A stretch of 64,000 nt of DNA from Aphrocallistes beatrix (GCA_963281255.1 OY725489.1:4774001-4838000); one strand, 5' to 3'. Shown: positions 32,730 to 43,972, counted from the first letter of the stretch. The notes: generated from the sequence alone by a model not told the origin. Made by a program: numbers and translations.

Positions 32730-34350
32730 ATGATTTTCAACAAAGGTGTGATTTAAGCAACTTGATAAACTTATTAAGTTACAGCTAAAATATATTCAAA
32801 ATAATAAACTATCTCAAACAATGCTAAAATATGAAATGGAAAATGGCAAAAGCGATTCTAGAGCACTTAACTCTTTATCAGGAATACTACGATTTGCGAC
32901 ATCAAGTATACGGACAGACATTCACTCTTTGTGTATACTGAAATGATGTCAGATATCTCATTAGATTTGTTAACTACGTATTATTTAAGTTTTCTATGGT
33001 TAAATGAAATATATACAAGTAGTTCTTTTTCTAATAGTGCAATCTAGAATAATACAAGTTAATGCAATCCCAAATAAGTACTAGTTATCGTATATATCCA
33101 AGTCGTGCGCCCTCAAGTAGTTAAAGAACTTATTTGGCACGCGAAAGAAATTGGACAGCCTGGTCTAAATCTAGACTAGAAGGGATCCGATAATAACTGG
33201 GTAGTGCTCTCATCTAAGATGTCCAGTGTCACAGCTTTTGTGGGTACAGAAGTGTTCTCATGGTGAAGAATCAGACCTCAGGTTCAGTATTTGGACGATG
33301 AGCTGTCTTTCTTCTACAAACACCCATATTCAAGATCTTCACTTTGTTCCCGGTCGTATTGATATATCCAAGTCTCATCATTAGGATATCAGAATGAATA
33401 CATTATAATTGCAGTTGAATATTTGATTGGAACGTCGAAAACTGCTTGAAAGAGTAATTCTTAAGCCTATGCACTTCAAATCCCTCACACTCTCCTCCGA
33501 CTATTAGCAAGGAGCAAAACCCTCGAATAGTTTCCCCAGGACAAAATCCATTATAACACGTGATATTGCTACCTAAGCGAAGATCTTTGAAGGAATATCA
33601 TGCCTTTAGTTGTTAAACTTGGTATTGATGTTTAACACGAACTCGATCATTTTGATGGTTTTTATACGGTTACAATTCCAACCGGAGACTATTCTGGGAA
33701 CATGACTCGGAGCCGATCTTCAGTATTTTCAATATCGACTAAATTTCAAGCGCATCTAGTCCGCTGTTTATCTTTTATTTTGACAGTTTTTGAATTGTTA
33801 AGGGTTTAATAGAGGTACATTCTTTAAATATATATATACAATTATATGATGAACTGGAAATCCCTCTGAGCTTAAACGCTTGGTTAATCTTTTGACTTGA
33901 TCTTTTATTTTCAAAATATACTATTGAATTGATGATTTTTGCCCAACTTTTAATTTTCAATTTCTGCCCAAATCTTGACTTGTGTTTAAGTGGATACCTG
34001 TCTTATTTATAATCACCCAAGGGCGAATTTTTCGAATTTTCACTCCCGAGATTTTTGAATTCCATTTTTTGAGTTATTTCACCAAAGCCATTCTTACCCC
34101 CCTTGCTTCTCGCTAATGCAGTAGTTTCTTTGACATAGATTCGGGATAAATTACCACATCAGATTTTAGAAAATAAATTATACATACTATATTGGTGCTC
34201 TTGTCAAGTCATTCTATAATAAACCTCAATACTGGCTAATGCACCAAAAAATGCATGTACAATTACAATGATTTCAACATTGAGATAGTGGTTCTATTAA
34301 GGATGATTCTGCGATTATGGCATTAATTTCGTAAACCCTGTGCAATCAAA
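32730..34350. other. Gap with one dispersed repeat
   Basis: 33465-33550 matches 19788-19890. The remainder is AT-rich with no recognised frame. A possible tRNA-like B-box phrase occurs at 33669 (GGTTACAATTCCAACC) and a similar one at 36738 (GGGTTCACTTCCCACTGG), but no A box could be assigned. Confidence 0.4.
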
Positions 34351-34353
34351 ATA

Positions 34354-34847
34354 CACTACCCGAACCAAAGTATTTGCACATTTCAATACTTCACGTGTAT
34401 TTAATACTAAAATGGATCTATTCATTAAGATCAAAACTCCTAAACGGTAAGAGATGCAACTAATCGCATTTTAAATTTGAAATCTGTACTTTCGAATTAG
34501 TTATGGTGGATTATAGTGGATTATTTATACCGATCAATCATTAATTCCCAACGTTTTCTAATTATCAATCACTGCCACCTTTTGCCATTTATGTTGCTAT
34601 TTATCACTGTACATGATGGTGATGAATTACCTGTTGTGTCACAGCTTGATAATTTTACTTATTGTATTGAGCAATTTGTCTGAAATCTTTGATTATTACA
34701 AATTCGAATGTGTAGATTTCGAATCTTAAATCAGACTCTTTAGTATCTCTTCAAGTTTCAATATATCTCCCTTCGTGAAAATACCCATTTTTGTACTATT
34801 TGAATGGAAAATAATGTAGTGTACAAATAATTTTGTCAGGTTAGGTG
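34354..34847. mobile_element. GGACAAAAGTATT-family MITE, diverged
   Basis: CACTACCCGAACCAAAGTAT at the left after TA; right end AATAATTTTGTCAGGTTAGGTG. Inside, ATGATGGTGATGAATTACCT and AAATTCGAATGTGTAGATTTCGAAT are shared with 37385-37856. Confidence 0.7.
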
Positions 34848-35562
34848 GATCAACATATACTAATGCAGTTAATGTAGAATAGTATTTGACTACCCTAAAT
34901 ATCAACAATTATTTGTTGGAATATTTTCATTTTTCTGTAGGACTGAAAGAAGTATTCTACGAGGGGGATAATACATTCCATGAATATATTAAGTGAAATG
35001 AGCCAAAAATTTCATAATTCTGAATTTTTAAAGCTTTTAATTGATCATTTAGTAAGAATTAATAATATTGTTTATGATCATTTGAGATACTTTGAGAATA
35101 TCCAATGTCTAAGAAATTTCACAATTATTCTCCAAGCTATATCTTCTTTTAAATGTGTATCACTTGTGCCATTAATTAGATAATCAGTTAATTTAAAATT
35201 GTTAAAGTGATATTTATATATACTGTATATATAATTGATTACATCGCCCTATTTTATATTATTTAAGTTTGGAACTTAAGTATTCAGACTTAGCTATGTT
35301 TTATCAATAATAATTTTTGATTATTATTTTGAAATAATAATGATTTTCATCCTTAGATTAATGTTGCTCTCGATTTGCTGCTTGAAGTTGTTTAAACAAA
35401 CAAACAAACAAACAAACAAACTATTAAAACGATTTCTACAAAAACAATTGCCATTTCATTAAAAGGTTGTGATATTGTCACCTTTCAAATTATCAGAAAT
35501 GATACTTGAGCTTAATTAAAATTCAATGCCAGAGTCAATCGAAGCATTGTATTATGAATATG
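34848..35562. other. AT-rich gap with AAAC microsatellite
   Basis: Contains (AAAC)n, about seven units, at 35393-35421. A 67-codon plus-strand frame at 34980-35183 has no motif. Confidence 0.5.
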
Positions 35563-36414
35563 ACCAATATGACCAACTTCCTATTGCCAGATTTGGATAA
35601 ATCTGTTACCATTCGAAAGAGGAGGATTAGTACTCTCTTTTAACCTGATAAAATTATAAAAATATTCCTTTTTCGATTACTTATAATATAATGTCCGAGT
35701 ACAGCTTGACCAACTATTTGGTCCGCTTTCTATAAGAATTTAATTATCATACTTTGTAGGCAGACTTCTTGATGATAGTGCCCTACTGAGTTTAAATTTC
35801 AAGAAAAATTCTTTTTTTTTTTGAGATATGACTTGCGAAAGTTGGAGTTCGGACAAATCCCCCTCCCCTCTAACGTACTGAATGAGCATGTTTCGATTCT
35901 AAAATTCACATCCTATCTGTTTAGCTTTATCCCAATTAGGCATAATCCGATAAAAGAAACACAGTGCTCTCCTCCGAACTGATTTTATTTGCAATAGCCC
36001 CAAATCAGTTTCGATGGACTCATTGAAATTCCGAGTATTATTAAATTCTGGTCACACTATTTCTATCTATAGTTGTTTCTACCACTAATCTCTAGAATTA
36101 ACACACCGTTTATTTGTGATAGTTCCATATAATATAGCTATATTAGCTGATAGTTTATCATATTTAGATCATTATATTTCACTCATTTTCGAATTTTCAA
36201 AAAAACAAGTTGAATTTGATTCAATGTGTATGCATACGTATGTGTAAGCTAGACATGACATTCTTTAGTCTGACGTTTTGTATTCTCTTGTGATGATGAT
36301 ATCTAAATCAATCCTACACAATCAAACTTTCTAAAATAAGCCTCCTCAAGTAAGGATCTTCTCACAACACCCTATCTATCTATTTTCGTCATCCTGAATT
36401 CATATAGTTTATAT

Positions 36415-37380
36415 TCTTAGTTAATCTGCGTGCCCCCTCCCCTATTAATAACCCGAAAATGCATTGGGGGTATTTTCTATTTATAGTAACTACCCCACAT
36501 TCCTATTGCTTCCCCGTTGAGAATGACTTGACCGGTGATGAGTAAGCAACATTCCTAGGCTAAATCGGGTTAATTAATAAGACTGCAACCTAAATTAATA
36601 TTCATACTATATGTTACACTGCACTCTTCTTATATAATACCACTCTGACCGTATAAATTGTCTCAATTGAGGATAATAGCTTTAATATTTTCCCGTAGAC
36701 AAAATTATTACAAAACAACAACTTATGCTACCAGTTATGGGTTCACTTCCCACTGGAGAGTTTTCACAATTCGACAATGCGAGCTACTCGAGCCAGGTTT
36801 AGTATTTCACCGAGCAGCACCTTAGGATAGTGACTCCTGGATTACAAAATATACAGTATATCAAAGTCAAATAATAAGTAATATGGAATAAATATAAAAA
36901 CAACAATAATAATAACAGATAATATGGAATACATATAAATAAATGAAATAGTATAAAGAAAAAAAGGAACAATCTGTATGTCATTTAAAATTATATTGAT
37001 GAATTGATGTTTGTGCAATTTTTCCATTGCTCTGTATTGTAATATTTCTTCCACTTCCAAACTCTCACTCAAAAAGATGTTAGCCATACTATACTTCTGG
37101 TATATCTCGCTCGTATATAACTAAAATTTATCTCTAACATATCCCTTGTGGATTTCAACCATACGGAAGATTAAGTGTGATCAATTATTTTAGACAATAT
37201 TCCCACACTAATTTAGACACAAATGAATCAGATGAGTTAATCAAATACTTTTGACACTGTAAATATGAAGTGCTCTCCGCCATTTCTACTGAATTGATAA
37301 AATAAAGGTCATATACAATGATTCAGATATTTTTATTTATCCAATCCTAATTGCTGCTGCGGTAAACATTCCTAAAATAG
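36415..37380. other. Loop sequence of the above, left part
   Basis: No gene recognised. GGGTTCACTTCCCACTGGAG at 36738 could be a degenerate B box of a tRNA-derived SINE; GAGCTACTCGAGCC at 36780 is partly palindromic. Minus-strand frames at 36799-37087 are low-complexity Phe/Leu/Ile runs from AT repeats. Confidence 0.35.
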
Positions 37381-37384
37381 AATG

Positions 37385-37856
37385 CACTACCTACAAAAAA
37401 ATATTCAGCTACCTTATAACAAATAACAATTATGCCTAAATTTCATTTCAAATTTATATTCTAAAATTTAATTTTCTTGTATAAAACGTCCTACATTCAT
37501 AAAGGCGAAACTTCGAAACGGTAAAGGGATACAACTAATTAGACCTCAGATTTGAAATGCGCATTAGTATCTGATCAATTCTTTATTCACGACTTTCAAA
37601 GTATCAATCAGTGACACTCTGTCCGAAACTTGTCCATTTTAAACACTATATGATGGTGATGAATTACCTCTGGTAGCACAGTTTGATATTTCTATTCATT
37701 GGGATAAGCAATTTATTAGATATCTTCAGCTGTGATGCATTCGAATGTGTATATTTCGAATTTGAAATCACTCTTGGAATCTCATAGGGATTGGATGCAT
37801 TTCCATCCATGAAAAAATCCAATTTAGTACTGGTTGTCACTTTTGTCGGGTTAGTG
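37385..37856. mobile_element. GGACAAAAGTATT-family MITE, diverged, in loop
   Basis: CACTACCTACAAAAAAATAT at the left and TTTTGTCGGGTTAGTG at the right, with interior blocks shared with 34354-34847. A further start-like sequence, CACTAGCGGGACAGAATTTG, follows immediately at 37862, so a second partial copy is probably adjacent. Confidence 0.65.
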
Positions 37857-39218
37857 GACTACACTAGCGGGACAGAATTTGAACACTTCATTCTTCCTCA
37901 TACAACCAGCACTAATTTGGATCTTTTCATGAAAGAAAATGAATTCTAACTCTACGCATTCGAATACATCACAGTTGAAGATTTCATATAATTTGATCAC
38001 CATCAATGAAAAAACTATGAACCTGTGCCATCTGACATAATTCATCACCAAATTGACATGTGGTATAATATTGATACACAATGAATAAACGTGTGATAGA
38101 CACTTACCTCATTGTCATTTTCAGAATCTAGACTAACATTTTGATATCTATTTTTTAGTCCATTTTATTTATCTATATCAGATGCAGCGGAGGAGCAAAC
38201 TATTAGTAAATTATCATTATGTAAATTAAACTCTACTGACTGCCAAACCAACTGTCAATTATGGTGGATTTTTTATCAATTACTCGATCACAAATAAATT
38301 CCTCAGTATGACTGAGCTAACCAAAGTGTTTCGAATTTTCATTGAGAGCAAATCTAAGCTTTAACATACCCGAAGATCTTCAGATTGAATATCAAACCTT
38401 TGTTTGAGATGTCTGAATGCCAAAGTTATTCTTTGTCCACTTCAGGTATAACTTGCGCCTTTGAGAAATCCAGTTATGAACATAAATTTCTTTAGAAAGT
38501 GTACCCCATATTGATTTGAGTCTCTAGGACTAGTGGAAAGTTTTTCATTTAGGGCGGAGAATGACAGAAATCTTTTATATACATATAAAGTGTGATTTGG
38601 AACCTAAAAATAGTTGATATAGCTATACTAATAATTACGATTGTTAATTTAGGAACCTACCAGTAAAAGAGATTTCCATTGTGACACTTGTTTTATTCAA
38701 AGTTGAATAGAAATAAAACAATGATTTGCTAGGAGTAGATGAATAGATGAGAAAAATATTGAACTAACTGGTTTAGAATTGATTATTACGATAAAATGTA
38801 AGTTTGTGGAAATAAACTAATTTCTTCAATTTATAAACCATATAGGAATTCAGGATGACGAAAATAGATAGATAGAGTGTTGTGAGAAGATCCTTACTTG
38901 AGGAGGTTTATTTTAGAAAGTTTGATTGTGTTGGATTTATTTAGATATCATCATCATCACAAAGAGAATACAAAACGTCAAACTAAAGAATGTCATGTCT
39001 AGCTTAGACATAGTACGTATGCATACACATTGAATCAAATTCAACTTGTTTTTTTGACAATTCGAAAAATTAGTGAAATAGAATGATCTAAATATGATAA
39101 CCATCAGCTAATATAGCTATATTATATGGAACTATCACAAATAAATGGTGTATTCATTCTAGAGATTAGTGGTAGAAACAACTTTAGATAGAAATAGTGC
39201 GACCAGATTTTAATAATA

Positions 39219-39374
39219 CAGTAGAGTTCGCTTATTAGCAAGTCTGGTTTTGCACGAGAAAAACTTGCTTACAGACGAACTTGCTAATAAGGGAACATAA
39301 TTAATACATTTTGGTCCATTGGGACCTCAAAAAAACTTGCTAATAAGGCAATTGCTAATAAGCGAACTCTACTG
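39219..39374. mobile_element. Pogo-type MITE with known empty site
   Basis: CAGTAGAGTTCGCTTATTAG and CTAATAAGCGAACTCTACTG are perfect 20-bp inverted ends flanked by TA (39217-39218, 39375-39376). The opposite arm of the surrounding inverted repeat (near 36047-36060) has the uninterrupted sequence, CCGAGTATTATTAAA, with a single TA. Confidence 0.93.
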
Positions 39375-39902
39375 TACTCGGAATTTCAATGAGTCCATCG
39401 AAGCTGATTTGGGGCTATTGCAAATAAAATCATTTCAGAGGAGAGCACTGTGTTTCTTTTATCGGATTATGCCAAATTGGGATCAAGCTAACACAGATAG
39501 GATGTGAATTTTAGAATCGAAACATGCTCATTCAGTACGTTAGAGAGGAGGGGGATTTGTTCCAACTCCAACTTTCAAATTTTTTTCTTGAAATTTAAAC
39601 TCAGTAAGGCTCTTTCATCAAGAAGTCTGCCCTACAAAGTTTGATGATTAAATTCTTAAAGAAAGCGAACGAAATAATTGGTCATGCTGTGCTCAGACAT
39701 AATATTATAAGTAATCGAAAAAAGGATATTTATGAAATTTTATCATGTTGAAAGTGAGCACTAATCCTCCTCCTTCGGTACCAGATTTATTTAAATCTGA
39801 CAATGGAAAGTTGGTTACATTTTTACTCATACTGTGCTCAGTCGAATACTGGGCTTACTTCACACTCGTTTCACTGATCATGGATTTGTGAAAGATTGCC
39901 TC

Positions 39903-40081
39903 TTGATAGTAACGAGCGCGCTTCGCTTGCTTGCGCCGCGCGGCTGGGGGACACTTTGTGTCCATCTGAAGCGCCCAAATGGCGCCTAAGCTCACATTGA
40001 TTAATTATAAAATAGATAATTAAAATATGAATATATTCTTACTATTAAAACTCGATTAATGTGTGTGTGTGTATATATATA
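39903..40081. repeat. R1 terminus (reverse) and a second R1 start
   Basis: GCGCGCTTCGCTTGCTTGCG, CCGCGCGGC and the hairpin GGACACTTTGTGTCC are shared with 60443-60492 and (inverted) 41206-41250. At 40039 TTACTATTAAAACTCGATTA, followed by TG and TA repeats, is the same as the R1 start at 40727. Confidence 0.7.
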
Positions 40082-40707
40082 TTGTAGAACCTCTATAAGT
40101 GGGGAAGGTTGGGCCGGCTAGCATGATGATGCTCCCCCATTCCCCACTTATGATTCCAATTGTAATATTCCCATCAAAACAAGCTGCCTTAGTATTACTA
40201 TGAGAATTCTCTATTCTACTTTCCCTAAAATTTATTATGACTTTCTTACGATTTAGTAATTTTGGTTGATCTGTTTACGCGTATTTTATATATAGTAGCC
40301 ATTTTAGATTTTAGTACATTGTTTGGTACATTAATCAGTACATTAGTAGATGAAACAAAGAATGGTTTATTATGGGTGTAATGATATGAGAAAGGGTTGA
40401 TTTGTGAGGCACGAAATGTCCAGCAAATGGTATAGCACAATCCCAAGTTCCGATTCATCTGTGAACGGTTGTTTTGATTAATATCTAATTTCACATAGAA
40501 AAACTCCTATCATATTCCCCACATATACAGGTTAATCTTAGTGTCGTGAGGTATTATTAGCCTAAAAGTCACCCCCATTCCCCGCATAATGGCACTTCTC
40601 CACATATGGAGGTTTATCTGTATGGAAATGAGCAAAGATGTCAAAAAATTGCCCCACTTATAGAGCTCCCCCTACATATAGAGACCCCACTTCTAGAAGT
40701 TCTACTG
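40082..40707. mobile_element. Pogo-type MITE, TA-flanked, 626 bp
   Basis: Left end TTGTAGAACCTCTATAAGTG, right end CACTTCTAGAAGTTCTACTG, with TA at 40080-40081 and 40708-40709. Subterminal CCCCACTTAT motifs recur at 40140 and 40660. An 82-codon minus-strand frame inside (40246-40494) has no recognisable domain. Confidence 0.75.
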
Positions 40708-40726
40708 TATATATGCATGCATATCT

Positions 40727-41250
40727 TTACTATTAAAACTCGATTATTGTGTATATCTATATCTATATATCTGTAACGAATTGATTGAAGAAACTGCCAG
40801 GAACAGATAGCTGATTTTTGGCATGTGGGAGTCTTTTGGCTATGGCTCCGCTAAGTTCTGACCTCAGAAAAAAATGTCGACTCATTATGGAATTATGACG
40901 TCATTGTCACCTTTTTTATAATTAGGAATTTCAGTTTTTCGGCTATGCATCCAGTTTAGGTGATAGAAGGCTGAAATTTTAATAGAATGTATATATTAAT
41001 ATTCTTCACATGTGATAGACCGATCTTCAAATTAATGACTCATCGCTCTGTTATGACGTCATCATTACGCATCAAAAATTTCAAATTTGAAAATGTTGAT
41101 TATTTTTCGAGTGAAATCGATTTCAACAGTAAGACAGACATATTTAGAGATGTTATCTCCGTTATAATTAATTAATTAATGTGACCCCAGGTGACTGAAG
41201 GGAGTGTCCGCCAGTCGCGCAGCGCAAGCATGCGAAGCGCGCTTGAACTT
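40727..41250 (+). repeat. Dispersed repeat R1, fullest uninterrupted copy
   Basis: Begins TTACTATTAAAACTCGATTA, has a TATC/TATATC microsatellite, then CGAATTGATTGAAGAAACTG, a central block TATGACGTCATTGTCACC, and ends near TAATTAATTAATGTGACC followed by the GC-rich terminus CAGTCGCGCAGCGCAAGCAT, GCGAAGCGCGC. Other copies: 46640-48040 (same strand), 60438-61510 and 20325-20440 (opposite). An attTTAAAAC...start, internal microsatellite and GC-rich hairpin end recall Helitron-like or HINE/DINE-type repeats, but no diagnostic TC/CTRR ends were verified. Confidence 0.7.
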
Positions 41251-41343
41251 ATAAAACCCGGAAGTAATGAGATTTGCGAAAAAAATTTGACGGGCACGCC
41301 TACACCATAATGAGATCCTACATGCGATATTTGGTAAAAATCG

Positions 41344-41440
41344 GACCGTTAGATTTCGCAATAGCGCGCGCGGACGGACGAGATACTCCGTTCATGCCAA
41401 AAGGGCATCCCCCTATTGGAACTGCACTAAAAAAGGTCAC
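41344..41440. repeat. GACGGACG...ACTAAAAA tail
   Basis: GCGCGCGGACGGACGAGATA, CATGCCAAAAGGGCATCC and AACTGCACTAAAAA resemble 9085-9170 (GACGGACGGACATTG, CATGCCATAAGACATC, AGCTGTACTAAAAAT), so the two places share the tail of one repeat family. Confidence 0.55.
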
Positions 41441-41483
41441 AATTCCACGATGAGTTGACATTTTCATTCACATTTTGAGGTCA

Positions 41484-42830
41484 GGGGCCGTATTCACTAA
41501 GAACGTAAGATCGAACTTAAGATCGATCTTAGTGCTTAAGTCTTAAGATCGATCTTAAGTCGTATTCACTAAGATTGGTATTCACTAAGATTTAAGTTCG
41601 ATCTTAAGACCGAACTTAAGACCGAACTTTATGCAACCTAGGGAGGTGTCTTAAGTTTTGTAATTGATTCGATTTTCACTAATTACTCCATAAACGTTCT
41701 TCAAACTTACTTCTATCGAACATTGAATCTACCTTGATTGATATTAGACTTCAAATAAAATTTAAATATTTTTTCAACATTTCTCTTATTGTGTGTCATC
41801 GCAACATGTATCACATGCTATAATTCGTGGCAAATTCTTCTTGGGTTTGTATGAGAATAAACAAACATACATTCTTTGATTGTACTATAATCTTACACTC
41901 ATTCTAACATTCATGATTTTAGAGATAGGCTTTATATCATGATTCACATGACTGATAATAATCACTTTGATCCTAAGAATTTCCTATTTACAATGATTTT
42001 TCCAACAGTCTCTGACGTTTCAATCTATAATAGCCCCTCTGTTCCTCTATCAACTGTAGCTGTCCTGAGAATACAGCCATTTGTTGAAACAAAACTTCCT
42101 GCTGTAATGGAAGTAAGTCTGCAGCCTTTAAGAGTTCGACCGAATCATTCTCTTTGACAGTTCGCCTCCTCTTCCGACTTTTCTTTGATGTCTTGTATGT
42201 TGTCGGAATTTCAACTTCTGGAGACTCTAAAATTGGAGTACCTTCGACTTCATCGGGAACTGCAGCTGATACTGGTGTTGCTATTGGTATTTCATTGTTC
42301 TCAGCTGGTGTTTGAAACAGATCAGCAGCACCTGAAATTCCGCTAAAGGCAGGGGTGTTTAGAAATATCTCTGTTACCCGATCTGCAGAGTCAGAAATAC
42401 TTCTATCTGCTGATATAATTAGCATGTCCTCGTCTTCTACCTGCCCAGCAGTGTTTGTACCAGTCTTTTGGCTTCCCTAAAGCTTGCATCGACTTTGGAC
42501 TTTGCGTTTAGCTTTAGGTTGGTCCATTTTTTCCTAATATCTTCTACAGCTCTGCCATTGCCATGCACCGAGTTGGGTTTGGCTGCAATGTCTCTCCAGA
42601 TTTGTTTCCTCCTCTTGTTTTTGTCTGCAGAATTTCCTGAGCCTCTCAGAATCTCACCTGCTGATTCAATTTCATTGATGAGACTGCACTATTCTTCTCT
42701 GGTCCGATTTGATTTGCGGGATTTGTCCATTTGTTTTGATATTGTTAACGCAAGTACTCAGCAGCAATTTATATACACGGGAGGACGCCGACTAACCATA
42801 ATCACTAATGACACCAAATGACGCTGAAAT
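41484..42830. mobile_element. PIF/Harbinger element A2 (keeps Myb gene, lacks transposase)
   Basis: The GGGGCCGTATTCACTAAGAA terminus and the adjacent AAGATCGATCTT/TCGATCTTAAG inverted motifs, plus about 500 bp, match element A1 at 29333. After about 42008 the sequence is a minus-strand Myb-like gene in place of the transposase. The second terminus was not located. Confidence 0.8.
41988..42730 (-). pseudogene. Harbinger Myb/SANT-like DNA-binding protein
   Basis: A start at 42730 reads MDKSRKSNRTREE, a stop, then LINEIESAGEILRGSG, NKRRKQIWRDIAAKPNSVHG, EDIRKKWTNLKLNAKSK and AKRLVQTLLGR. After a +1 frameshift near 42460 it continues as a 145-codon open frame (42425-41988) with ADRSISDSADRVTEIF, an acidic middle, KTSKKSRKRRRTVKEND (nuclear-localisation-like basic stretch) and a Gln/Glu-rich helical end. 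A trihelix/SANT domain (W..I.......(R)......(I)..KW.NLK) followed by a variable tail is the accessory protein of Harbinger transposons that binds ends and imports the transposase. Only one stop and one frameshift separate it from an intact gene, so it is younger than most remnants here. Confidence 0.8.
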
Positions 42831-42834
42831 TTTA

Positions 42835-43340
42835 ACGTCGATAGAGTTCAATTTATTGTACTTCTCATATCCAGTGTTTATATTTTGTTTTAGAGAGCTT
42901 TTCATGTTACAATATACAAAGACACTTGTTGTTTATATGTTTTGTTTAATATAATATTATGAATGCATGAGATACAACTTGTGCTCTTTGATAGCTCTTC
43001 CTTTGATATTGACTAGTGTGAATAATTATAGATTAAATGCATAAAACATTTTCATAATAGAATTCAATCGAATCAAAACAAAGATTTACCACAGGTATTG
43101 TAAGAGACTCACCAGGCATTCCAGACGGTACAACTACATGGATAGAAGCTATGTCTTACAGGAGTGGGTTAATCAATCTTCTTTGCTCCTAATATTTTGA
43201 CATTAATGGCTTCAATTTTCCTCAAAAAGAAGAAATATAGTTTATTTTTACTAGATCAATAATAAATGACTACTTACCATTACTAATATATACTTCAGTT
43301 TTGTTTTTGATTAGTATAATATATATATATACGTATATAT
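42835..43340. other. Gap, AT-rich
   Basis: No feature recognised; an (AT)n/TATACG microsatellite lies at 43318-43340 next to the following element. Confidence 0.45.
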
Positions 43341-43341
43341 A

Positions 43342-43962
43342 CACTACCCGGACAAAAGTATCCGACCACCACGAAAACCTCAATACAAATAGTGAGACTA
43401 TTTGTAAGGAATTTGCACTCAAACTGTTTAGAAATATTATATTTTTGATTTCAAATTCAATAAACTACACATCCGATTTACTCATTTTTGAAATTTTACC
43501 ACAAATACTTTTCCTCATGTAGAAAAATATCAATCTGTGCCACTTTGTGTCGCTAATCACCATAATATATAATGATCGTGACCATAGGCGCCGAACCCGG
43601 GGGGGCTGGGGGGCTCGAGCTCCCCCTGGATTCGAAGTTGGCCCATAGACGCAATACAAAATTTAAGGCTGAGCCCCCCCCTGGAACCCCGAAATTGTCC
43701 TTAGATTTCGAAAAGTTCGGCGCCCCTGATCGTGACTAGGGACAAGTAGCATCAAGTATTGAAAGTAGATATTTTAGCTTGGGAATTTGTAATTGAGTTG
43801 AGAAATTCAATTCTGAGTAATTCGGATGTGTAGATCAAGAATTTTAAATCAAAAATAGAATATTTCCTACAGTTTGGATTCATATTCATTTATGAATAGA
43901 TGCACTTTAATACTATTTGTATGGAGGTTTTGTGGAGGTCGAATACTTTTGTTCGGGGACTG
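43342..43962. mobile_element. Palindromic GGACAAAAGTATCCG-family MITE, TA-flanked
   Basis: Left end CACTACCCGGACAAAAGTAT, right end ATACTTTTGTTCGGGGACTG, TA at 43340-43341 and 43963-43964. The two halves are inverted copies of one another (for example ACACATCCGATTTACTCATT at 43468 with GAGTAATTCGGATGTGTAGA at 43816). A 146-bp hAT MITE sits near the centre (43583-43728). Closest relative in the window is 49593-50072. Confidence 0.88.
43583..43728. mobile_element. hAT MITE with perfect 8-bp duplication, nested
   Basis: CATAGGCGCCGAACCCGGGG at the left and GTTCGGCGCCCCTG at the right are inverted; ATCGTGAC flanks both sides exactly (43575-43582, 43729-43736). Unlike its AT-rich host it is GC-rich with G and C runs. 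Confidence 0.92.
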
Positions 43963-43972
43963 TATATATATA

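Larger units (their letters stand above)
35563..39866. repeat. Long inverted repeat, about 4.3 kb, arms about 0.85 kb
   Basis: Left arm 35563-36414 and right arm 38833-39830 (extending to 39866) are inverted copies. Landmarks: TCTATTTTCGTCATCCTGAATTC at 36379 with GAATTCAGGATGACGAAAATAGA at 38847; ATTCAATGTGTATGCATACG at 36219 with its complement at 39013; CAGTGCTCTCCTCC at 35961 with GGAGAGCACTGTG at 39440. They are still highly similar. The right arm carries a 156-bp MITE absent from the left. The loop (36415-38832) holds two or more copies of the GGACAAAAGTATT-family MITE. A solo fragment of the outer arm is at 22945-23150. Confidence 0.85.

Noticed and set aside
35393..35421. Possible CRISPR-like or functional short repeat array
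   Set aside because: It is a simple (AAAC)n microsatellite without spacers. No CRISPR array was seen anywhere.
36730..36800. tRNA-like B box suggesting a SINE or tRNA gene
   Set aside because: Only a degenerate B-box phrase is present; no A box at the right distance, no cloverleaf could be drawn and no poly(A) or repeat tail was visible.
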